DNA of 64,000 nt from Agreia bicolorata (GTDB lineage Bacteria; Actinomycetota; Actinomycetes; Actinomycetales; Microbacteriaceae): the NCBI RefSeq assembly GCF_000938265.1, contig NZ_JYFC01000006.1, positions 124,001 through 188,000 on the forward strand, in the 5' to 3' direction. A program made the translations under genes and the position numbers. The notes beneath the pieces were generated by a model. It saw nothing but the letters and a program-made list of their open reading frames with translations. It was not told the origin of the DNA and did no database searches. How positions within the stretch are numbered: position 1 is the first letter of the stretch; every line of letters begins with the position of its first letter. This document shows positions 57,641 to 64,000 of the stretch, in pieces.

Positions 57641-59613
57641 GCAATCCAGTACGTCCAACGACACAGGCTGTAGACATCTCGGCAACGAGGGCGAGCGCCG
57701 CGCCGCGCCGAACGGTCCACAGAATTCTCTCTAGCCGCAAGGCCGTGATCTCTGGCGCAATCATTCTCGGGCTGATCGTGATCGCGATCGCGGCTCCGTT
57801 GATCGCGCCGTATGACCCCTTGGCTCCCGATCCCAGCAATGCGCTTTCCGGGCCGACCGCGGCGCACTGGTTGGGTACTGACGATATCGGTCGCGACACG
57901 TTGTCACGACTGATCTACGGCATCCGTACATCCCTCATCGCATCGTTCGAGGCGGTCATCATCGCCGTCGTGCTGGGTGTGGGTCTGGGGCTGCTGATCG
58001 GCTACGCGTCCGGCCTGGCGGACCGCATCGGCATGCGTGTTGCCGACGCCTTCCAGGCGCTCCCCCCGATTCTCCTAGCCCTCGTGCTGGCTTCCGTCAT
58101 CGGCACAGGCCTGGTCAATGCCATGGTGGGAGTCGGAATCATCTTCGCTGTGAGCTTCTTTCGGATCACCCGTGGTGAGGTCCTAGTACAGCGAGAATTG
58201 CTCTACGTGAAAGCCGCCCGCGTCGGCGGATTCCGATTGCGCGCGATCCTATTCCGCGAAATCCTCCCCAACATCGCGCCCACGCTGGTTGTTCAGGGCG
58301 CAATCGCGCTCGGCATGGCCCTTCTCGTCGAAGCGATGCTGGGATTCTTGGGGGTTGGTCAGGAGACGACGCAGGTGAGCTGGGGCACGATGCTCAACGC
58401 CGCCCAGCAATACCAGCTTCTGCAGCCGGTGATGACGATCGCCCCCGGGTTGGCGATCACCGCGGTGGTCCTGCTGTTCAATCTCCTCGGCGACGGAATC
58501 AATGAGAGCATCGGCAATGACCGGAACCGGAGCGGACGGGCGAAGGCTTGGTTCGTGCGTTCGGGCGCGCCCTCAACAAGCCGTCCGCCCGCGGTCGTCG
58601 AGACGACCGCGGCATCCGATCCGGCGACGCTGGCCGTCAGCAACTTGTCGGTCGTCACGGGCGGAGAAGGTGGTACGGAGCTGGTCAGTGCGGTGTCGTT
58701 CGAGGTTCGCCGGGGCGAGACGGTTGCGCTCGTCGGCGAGTCGGGGTGTGGTAAGTCGATGACCGCCAAGGCGCTCATGGGACTTCTTCCTCCCGGTGTA
58801 GCGGTGAGCGAAGGCTCCGTGCGCGTCGGCGGCGTCGAATTGGTCGGAGCGGATAGCCGTACCCTCCGCGACGTCCGTGGCAATCGGATCGGGATGATCT
58901 TCCAAGACTCGATTTCGTCCCTCTCTCCCGTTCACACGATCGGCCGGCAGCTGTCTGATGCGGTGCGGGCGCACAAGCGGGTCAGCCGCAAGGAGGCGCG
59001 TCGGTCGGCCGCCGAGCTGCTCACCCTCGTCGGTGTGCCAAACGCAGAGGCGCGATTGAGCGACTATCCGCACCAATTCTCGGGCGGAATGGCTCAGCGT
59101 GTTGGCATCGCCGCGGCGCTGGCGGGCGACCCCGACGTGCTCATTGCCGATGAGCCGACCACGGCCCTGGACGTCACTATTCAGGCGCGTGTACTCGACC
59201 TCCTCATGGAATTGCGCGACCGGCTCGGTCTCGCAGTCGTTTTGATCACTCATGATCTGGGTGTGGTCGCCGATTCGGCGGACCGTGTTGCGGTGATGTA
59301 CGCGGGACAGGTCGTGGAGTACGGCGAGGTCGGCTCTGTCTTCGCACGACCCCAACACCCCTACACCCAAGCCTTGCTGGATGCATCGCCGGGAGTGGGA
59401 TCCCGCGTCGAAGAGATGGCGACAATCCCCGGGAGCGTCCCGCCCCCTTGGGAGTGGTCAAGCGGCTGTCGCTTCGCCGACCGCTGCGCTTTCGCAAGCC
59501 GCGCCTGTTCTACCGCGGTTCCGCTCGTGAACGGTGTGCGCTGCGTGCGCGCCGACGAGCTTCAGCTACGAGGATTGAGAAGGGAAGGGGCAAGCAGTGA
59601 CAGCACTACTTGA
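57637..59613 (+). CDS. fused DppC permease and DppD ATP-binding protein
   Basis: A 658-residue fusion. Residues about 1-300 are a DppC-type permease (HWLGTDDIGRDTLSRLIYG, EAA-like RVGGFRLRAILFREILPNIAPT). A Ser/Thr/Pro linker of about 30 residues leads into a full ATPase with Walker A GESGCGKSMTAKAL, signature FSGGMAQRVGIAAAL, Walker B VLIADEPTTALDV, and a C-terminal oligopeptide-type Cys motif (SGCRFADRCAFASRAC). Both halves look intact. ATGA overlap with the first permease and a 17-bp overlap with the second ATPase show tight coupling. Confidence 0.94.
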   Translation: MSNPVRPTTQAVDISATRASAAPRRTVHRILSSRKAVISGAIILGLIVIAIAAPLIAPYDPLAPDPSNALSGPTAAHWLGTDDIGRDTLSRLIYGIRTSLIASFEAVIIAVVLGVGLGLLIGYASGLADRIGMRVADAFQALPPILLALVLASVIGTGLVNAMVGVGIIFAVSFFRITRGEVLVQRELLYVKAARVGGFRLRAILFREILPNIAPTLVVQGAIALGMALLVEAMLGFLGVGQETTQVSWGTMLNAAQQYQLLQPVMTIAPGLAITAVVLLFNLLGDGINESIGNDRNRSGRAKAWFVRSGAPSTSRPPAVVETTAASDPATLAVSNLSVVTGGEGGTELVSAVSFEVRRGETVALVGESGCGKSMTAKALMGLLPPGVAVSEGSVRVGGVELVGADSRTLRDVRGNRIGMIFQDSISSLSPVHTIGRQLSDAVRAHKRVSRKEARRSAAELLTLVGVPNAEARLSDYPHQFSGGMAQRVGIAAALAGDPDVLIADEPTTALDVTIQARVLDLLMELRDRLGLAVVLITHDLGVVADSADRVAVMYAGQVVEYGEVGSVFARPQHPYTQALLDASPGVGSRVEEMATIPGSVPPPWEWSSGCRFADRCAFASRACSTAVPLVNGVRCVRADELQLRGLRREGASSDSTT

Positions 59614-60472
59614 GGTCAATGAACTCACGGTGTCGTACTCGTCTGGGTCGGCGCTGCTGGGGCGGGGGAGGTCGTCGCGTGTGGTCGATGGCGTGTCTTT
59701 CGAGGTCGGTGAGTCGACGACGTTCGGCCTGGTTGGCGAGTCTGGGGCTGGCAAATCGACGGTCGGCAATGCGATTCTCGGTCTAGCCCCCATCAGTGCA
59801 GGATCGGTGGTCTTCGACGGCGTCGACATCAGTTCGTTCGGTCGCCGGATGCCGCTGTGGTACCGAAAGGCCGTGCAGGTCGTCTTCCAGGACCCGCTCG
59901 CCAGTCTCAACCCCCGGATGACCGTCCGTACGAGCCTGCGTCACGTGCTGACGCGTCATTGGCCGAGCCTCAAGCGGGCCGCTGTGGATGCTCGCATAGA
60001 CGATCTTCTGGACAGGGTGGGACTGCAGCCGCACCACGCAGACCGCTTTCCGCGCCAGCTGTCCGGCGGACAATGCCAGCGGGTGGCCATTGCGCGAGCC
60101 ATCGCTGTGGAGCCTCGTCTGATCGTCTGCGACGAAGCTGTCAGTGCGCTTGATGTCAGCACACAGGCGCAGGTGATGAATCTTCTCGCCAAGCTCCAAC
60201 GCGATATGGGAATCAGCTATCTCTTCGTCGCACATGATTTGGAGGTCGTGCGGCACATCAGCAACCACGTCGGCGTTATGTACAAGGGATCGATGGTCGA
60301 GTCCGGCCCGGTCGACGAGGTCTACGAGAATCCCTCGCAGGACTACACACGTACGCTCTTGTCGGCGACACTCGTCCCGGACCCTGCCGTGCAGCGGCTG
60401 CGCAGGGAGGCGCGCACGGGGCGAGTACACGCGCTCTCGGGTACCGGTGCGGAGCTCACCCCAGAGTTGTGA
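59597..60472 (+). CDS. DppF-type ABC transporter ATP-binding protein
   Basis: Second ATPase of the importer, 291 residues. Walker A is GESGAGKSTVGNAI, the signature LSGGQCQRVAIARAI, Walker B LIVCDEAVSALDV and the switch His in FVAHDLEVV. It pairs with the ATPase half of the fusion protein. Start GTG 59597 lies inside the end of the fusion gene. With the receptor, DppB-type permease and fusion protein this makes a complete importer. Confidence 0.94.
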   Translation: MTALLEVNELTVSYSSGSALLGRGRSSRVVDGVSFEVGESTTFGLVGESGAGKSTVGNAILGLAPISAGSVVFDGVDISSFGRRMPLWYRKAVQVVFQDPLASLNPRMTVRTSLRHVLTRHWPSLKRAAVDARIDDLLDRVGLQPHHADRFPRQLSGGQCQRVAIARAIAVEPRLIVCDEAVSALDVSTQAQVMNLLAKLQRDMGISYLFVAHDLEVVRHISNHVGVMYKGSMVESGPVDEVYENPSQDYTRTLLSATLVPDPAVQRLRREARTGRVHALSGTGAELTPEL

Positions 60473-60493
60473 GACTGGGAGGGCAGGGGTCGG

Positions 60494-61159
60494 CTACGTC
60501 GCCGCGAAGATCTCGGGATGCCGCGACAACTCAAGGCGGCTGCGTCGGATGTGTCGTCGCAGCACATGCTCCGCTTCTTCCTCGTCGCGATGCCGTAGCG
60601 CGTTCACGATGAGGTGATGGTCGTGGTGCACGCTCCGGTCGTGTCCGGTGAAGAACTGTCGCGTCGCCTCGCGTCGATAGTGCTGCGTGCGGTTCCACAG
60701 TCCCAGCACGGTATTGCTCAGCATGCTCGTGTGGGCGTGCCGCAGCGCCGAGAGGTGAAACTCGCGGTCGAGTCGAAGGAATCGTTCCACGTCGTCCGAC
60801 AGCTCCATGGCGTCGGCGAGCTGTTGGAGCTCGTCGATGTTGTCGTCGGACATCAGGGGCACGTTCATGCGAAGGAGCAGCGGCTCGAGGTGTTCGCGCA
60901 CGAGGTAGAGCTCGGTGAGGTCGTCGACGCTGAGTGTTGCCACCCAGGCGCCCGTGTTGGCGACGGATGTGACGAGCCCCTCGGACTCGAGCAGACGCAA
61001 CGCGTCACGTACCGGTATCCGACTGGCCCGGTACTGTTCCGTCAGTTCGGCGGGTTTGATCCGCTCGCCCGGCTTGTACCTTCCCGCGAGGATGGACTCG
61101 CGCAGTGAGGCTGCGATGTTTGCGCCCATCTCGCCGTGGCTCAGCTCCGTCGTCATCAT
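60494..61159 (-). CDS. GntR-family regulator with FCD effector domain
   Basis: A 221-residue regulator. The winged helix is IAASLRESILAGRYKPGERIKPAELTEQYRASRIPVRDALRLLESEGLV (about residues 14-62), and the all-helical FCD domain carries an Asp/His metal pattern (DREFHLSALRH, HHDHHLIVNALRH). Start at one of two adjacent ATG codons (61159 or 61156), behind AGAGGAG. It is cotranscribed with the VOC gene upstream (9-bp gap) and convergent with the importer operon. It probably controls the divergent VOC and E1 genes. Ligand unknown, often a carboxylate in this group. Confidence 0.9.
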   Translation of the reverse strand: MMTTELSHGEMGANIAASLRESILAGRYKPGERIKPAELTEQYRASRIPVRDALRLLESEGLVTSVANTGAWVATLSVDDLTELYLVREHLEPLLLRMNVPLMSDDNIDELQQLADAMELSDDVERFLRLDREFHLSALRHAHTSMLSNTVLGLWNRTQHYRREATRQFFTGHDRSVHHDHHLIVNALRHRDEEEAEHVLRRHIRRSRLELSRHPEIFAAT

Positions 61160-61168
61160 CGTCTCCTC

Positions 61169-61705
61169 TTAGACCGCCGGATTGGCCGGATGCCAGAGCA
61201 GCCGCGGCGCTCCATTCTCGTACGCTTTGCCGCCAGGGAAGCTGACAAGCTCGAACTGCAGCCCCCAGGGAGCGCGAAAGTAGATCCAACGCTGGCCCTC
61301 GGCTGCCTGTTTGCTCGCGACGGGCTGCTCGCCCATCACCTCTACCCCTTTACCACGGAGGTAGTCGACGGCCACGTCGAGGTCGTCGACGTAGAAGGCG
61401 ATGTGGTAGCCGCCGATGTCGCTGTTGCGCGGCTGCTGCTGCTGACCGTCGGCGGCCTCGTAGAGAAACACTTCGAAGTTCGCGCCGTAACCGAGCCGGT
61501 AGAAACGTACTGTGCGGACCACCGTTTCGGGGTGCACGCCGAGGTGGCGAAGCATCCAGTCGTCGTCGGCCTGCTTGGCGCCGAGTTCGTAAACCGGCTC
61601 GCAGCCGAGTACGTCCACGAGAAATTCGTGCGCCTCGTCGATGTCGGGCACGGTGAAGCCGATGTGGTCGGTGCCGTGATTGCCAGGGATGCCTCGTTGC
61701 GTCAT
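61169..61705 (-). CDS. VOC family protein, extradiol dioxygenase-like fold
   Basis: A 178-residue protein with two VOC modules: GTDHIGFTVPDIDEAHEFLVDVLG and GGYHIAFYVDDLDVAVDYLRGKG. Metal ligand positions are the His of TDHIGF, the His of GYHIAF and the Glu in GLQFELVSF. The family includes ring-cleaving dioxygenases, epimerases and isomerases; the reaction is unassigned. ATG 61705 has TACTAT (61713-61718) 7 bases upstream, so the longer frame is not used. It precedes the GntR gene. Confidence 0.87.
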   Translation of the reverse strand: MTQRGIPGNHGTDHIGFTVPDIDEAHEFLVDVLGCEPVYELGAKQADDDWMLRHLGVHPETVVRTVRFYRLGYGANFEVFLYEAADGQQQQPRNSDIGGYHIAFYVDDLDVAVDYLRGKGVEVMGEQPVASKQAAEGQRWIYFRAPWGLQFELVSFPGGKAYENGAPRLLWHPANPAV

Positions 61706-61706
61706 G

Positions 61707-61717
61707 TTGTATATAGT
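61707..61717. promoter_or_regulatory. candidate GntR operator at the VOC promoter
   Basis: TTGTATATAGT overlaps the -10 like TACTAT and the start region of the VOC gene. It shares TTGTATRTA with 61770-61780. Confidence 0.5.
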
Positions 61718-61718
61718 A
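61713..61718 (-). promoter_or_regulatory. -10 like TACTAT of the VOC gene
   Basis: Ends 7 bases before ATG 61705 on the minus strand. Confidence 0.55.
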
Positions 61719-61769
61719 GCCGCGTACATCGGTCGAATAATGGGTGTTTAGGTGACTAATTTGCTCTGA

Positions 61770-61780
61770 TTGTATGTAAT
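61770..61780. promoter_or_regulatory. candidate GntR operator at the E1 promoter
   Basis: TTGTATGTAAT, within the small inverted repeat GATT-GTATGT-AATC (61768-61781). It lies just upstream of a TAGAGT -10 like hexamer (61787-61792) of the E1 gene. Confidence 0.5.
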
Positions 61781-61841
61781 CTGCCCTAGAGTGGGACGGA
61801 CAGCAGCGGCAGGCGCCGCCAAACGATGGGAAGTGGCGACG

Positions 61842-64000
61842 ATGCCGAAGCGGACCAAGCTCGAGACCGGGGTGGATTGGATCGAGCTCTCAACCACCGA
61901 CTCCGATTGGCAGGCCGCCGACCCCGACCTGCTCGGCACGATGCTTGCCGAGTTGCATCTCATTCGAGCTTTCGAGGAGACGGTGCTCGAGCTTGCGGGT
62001 GAGGGCCTCGTGCACGGGCCGGCGCATTCGAGCATTGGTCAGGAGGGTGGCGCGGTCGGATCGATCGTGGGCCTGCGCTCGAGCGACGGCGTGAACGGCT
62101 CGCACCGGGGCCACCATCAGTTCCTCGCGAAGGCACTCACCCATGTCTCGGGCGGTGTGATCGATCCCGCGAACGCGGTCGACGCAGCCACTCAGGAGGT
62201 CCTGCAGCGTACCCTCGCCGAGATCCTCGGTCTGGCCCAAGGCTATTGCCGCGGACGGGGAGGTTCGATGCACCTGCAGTGGTTCGAGGCAGGGGCGCTC
62301 GGCACGAACGCCATCGTGGGCGGCGGTGCACCGCTGGCCGCGGGCAATGCCTGGGCTCAGAAGCACAGCGCGAGTTCGTCGCGACATGACGAGAGCAGCG
62401 ATCTCACCATCAACTACTTCGGTGACGGCGCAGCGCAGATCGGCTCGGTGCTCGAGTCGCTCAACCTCGCCGCAGCCTGGAAGCTGCCGGTCGCCTATTT
62501 CATCGAAAACAACCTGTACGCCGTGTCGACGCGCGCCGATGAGGTTACGGCTGACACTCGATTCTCGGTGCGCGGCCAGGGCTTCGGAGTGCCCTCCTGG
62601 CGTGTTGATGGAATGGACCCCCTTGCCGTGCACCTCGCAACGGAGGAGGCCGCGGCTCTTATGCGCGCGGGCGGGGGGCCCACAGTGATCGAGGCCGAGG
62701 TGTATCGGTTCTTTCATCAGAATGGGTCATTCCCTGGCAGCGCATTCGGCTACCGAACGAAGGACGAGGAGGCGGAATGGGGCGCCCGCGACCCGTTGCA
62801 GCTCGTCGCCCGCAAGATGGTCGAGCGTGGTCTGATCGACGACGCGGGTGTGGCCGCGCTGCGGGAGGAGGCCCAGCGGGCGATGAAGGATGCCTCGGCC
62901 GAGCTCGTTGAGGTCGATCCGGACCGCCCCGGCAAGCGACGCATCAAACCCGGCCTCTGGCCCTCGCCTGACTTCGTCAACGTGGGCGTGCGCGGCGACG
63001 CGTCCGAACTGGAGGGACTGCCCAGTGCGCCCGACGCCGACGTAGCGACCCGCCCGATCAAGTTTGTCGACGCCATCGCCCAGCTGATGGACAGGCGCAT
63101 GGAGCTCGACCCCCGCATCGTGGTGATGGGTGAAGACGTGCACCGCCTCAACGGGGGCACGAACGGAGCCACCAAGGGCCTGGTTCAGAAGTACGGCGAG
63201 GGGCGCGTGCTCGGCACGCCGATCAGCGAGAACGCGTTCATGGGTCTTGCCGGGGGGCTCGCGCTCGACGGCCGATACCGGCCCGTGGTCGAGTTCATGT
63301 ACCCCGACTTCATGTGGGTGGCCGCTGATCAGGTGTTCAACCAGGTGGGCAAGGCGCGACACATGTTCGGGGGCGACAACCCTGTGCCGCTGGTGCTGCG
63401 CACCAAAGTCGCGATCGGATCAGGCTACGGCTCGCAGCACCTGATGGACCCGGCCGGCATCTTCGCCACCAGCCCCGGGTGGCGCATAGTCGCCCCGTCG
63501 AACGCCGCCGACTACGTGGGTCTGATGAACGCGGCGCTCGCACTCGAGGATCCGGTGCTCGTTATCGAGCACGTCGACCTCTACGGCGTGGCCGATGAGG
63601 TTCCCGAAGGTGACCTCGATTACGTCATTCCGCCGGGCAGCGCTGCCGTGCGCCGCGAGGGGTCGGAGGTCACGGTGATCAGTTATCTCTCAATGGTCAA
63701 GCACGCGCTGGAAGCGATCGACCTGACCGGCGTCGATGGCGAGCTGATCGATCTGCGCTGGCTCGACCGGGCGTCAATCGACTGGGACACCATCGGTGCG
63801 AGCATTCAGAAGACCAACGCGGTGCTGATCGTGGAGCAGGGCGCGCAGGGAACCTCGTACGGGGCCTGGCTGGCCGATGAGATCCAGCGCCGATACTTCG
63901 ACTGGCTCGATCAGCCGGTCGCGCGGGTCACGGGCGAGGAGGCCTCGCCGAGCATATCGAAGGTGCTCGAGCGGGCGGCGATTGCCCGCACAGAAGAAGT
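61842..64000 (+). CDS. fused alpha-beta E1 subunit of a 2-oxoacid dehydrogenase (partial, runs off the window)
   Basis: At least 719 codons with no stop before the window ends. The first part (to about residue 375) is an E1 alpha domain with GPAHSSIGQEGGAVGS, RGRGGSMHLQ, and the ThDP motif GDGAAQIGS..ENN. The second part is an E1 beta domain (VVMGEDVHRLNGGTNGATKGL, TPISENAFMGLAGGLAL, APSNAADYVGLMNAAL). Fusions of this kind occur in acetoin and branched-chain type dehydrogenases. Lipoyl E2 and E3 genes would be expected beyond the edge. ATG 61842 follows GGGAAG. Divergent from the VOC-GntR pair. Confidence 0.9.
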   Translation, partial: MPKRTKLETGVDWIELSTTDSDWQAADPDLLGTMLAELHLIRAFEETVLELAGEGLVHGPAHSSIGQEGGAVGSIVGLRSSDGVNGSHRGHHQFLAKALTHVSGGVIDPANAVDAATQEVLQRTLAEILGLAQGYCRGRGGSMHLQWFEAGALGTNAIVGGGAPLAAGNAWAQKHSASSSRHDESSDLTINYFGDGAAQIGSVLESLNLAAAWKLPVAYFIENNLYAVSTRADEVTADTRFSVRGQGFGVPSWRVDGMDPLAVHLATEEAAALMRAGGGPTVIEAEVYRFFHQNGSFPGSAFGYRTKDEEAEWGARDPLQLVARKMVERGLIDDAGVAALREEAQRAMKDASAELVEVDPDRPGKRRIKPGLWPSPDFVNVGVRGDASELEGLPSAPDADVATRPIKFVDAIAQLMDRRMELDPRIVVMGEDVHRLNGGTNGATKGLVQKYGEGRVLGTPISENAFMGLAGGLALDGRYRPVVEFMYPDFMWVAADQVFNQVGKARHMFGGDNPVPLVLRTKVAIGSGYGSQHLMDPAGIFATSPGWRIVAPSNAADYVGLMNAALALEDPVLVIEHVDLYGVADEVPEGDLDYVIPPGSAAVRREGSEVTVISYLSMVKHALEAIDLTGVDGELIDLRWLDRASIDWDTIGASIQKTNAVLIVEQGAQGTSYGAWLADEIQRRYFDWLDQPVARVTGEEASPSISKVLERAAIARTEE

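Overview
The window reads as chromosomal DNA of a high-GC Gram-positive actinobacterium, most likely a member of the Microbacteriaceae. The reasons are the high GC content, frequent GTG starts, a menaquinone (not ubiquinone) biosynthesis locus, small actinobacterial membrane proteins (DUF4229 and PLDc_N types) next to menD, a DtxR-type iron box, and many genes that look leaderless. About 22 of some 57 protein genes have a -10 like hexamer ([T/C]ANNNT) ending 6 or 7 bases before the start codon. The genus cannot be fixed by reading alone.

Region 1 (1-26.4 kb) is the menaquinone neighbourhood: menC, menB, menE, menA, menD, menF, menG and a long-chain polyprenyl diphosphate synthase. Together they run from chorismate to menaquinone except for MenH and a DHNA-CoA thioesterase, which I do not see. 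Other genes lie between them: RNase HI, a tandem pair of unknown paralogues, the ohrR-ohr peroxide module, a two-component system with an acidic PepSY-like secreted protein that carries the same operator repeats, NhaA, a PPK2 kinase, a DHFR-fold protein, and a hipB-hipA-WYL-VOC accessory block (20.3-23.1 kb) between the divergent menF and menG. A 67-bp palindromic repeat occurs at 6.66, 9.73 and 33.35 kb.

Region 2 (26.4-38.2 kb) holds a ferredoxin/NADP reductase, an L,D-transpeptidase, a siderophore ABC importer with two DtxR-type boxes, a NUDIX hydrolase, YajQ, a lytic transglycosylase-like lipoprotein, tRNA-Tyr(GTA), a MarR regulator divergent from a quinone oxidoreductase-like enzyme, an alpha/beta hydrolase, and SoxR divergent from a metallo-beta-lactamase-fold protein across a perfect SoxR box.

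Region 3 (38.2-64.0 kb) is a catabolic island. A minus-strand operon hyi-garR-glxK-tkt (hydroxypyruvate isomerase, tartronate semialdehyde reductase, glycerate kinase, transketolase) sits next to a LysR gene. On the LysR gene's other side is an operon of aldo-keto reductase, L-fuconolactonase-like amidohydrolase and class III aminotransferase; TTCGG-N5-CCGAA boxes occur on both sides of the LysR gene. Next come a second HIBADH-family dehydrogenase, an M24-fold protein that has lost part of its metal site, a FucU/RbsD mutarotase, a LacI regulator, two amidohydrolases and a complete Dpp-type ABC importer whose second permease is fused to an ATPase. A shared LacI-type operator links the dehydrogenase/M24 operon to the importer operon. 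The window ends in a GntR-VOC pair divergent from a fused E1 alpha-beta 2-oxoacid dehydrogenase that runs off the edge. The island looks like uptake and breakdown of a nitrogen-containing, sugar-derived or lactone-forming substrate that feeds C3 intermediates into glycolysis; the substrate itself is not identified.
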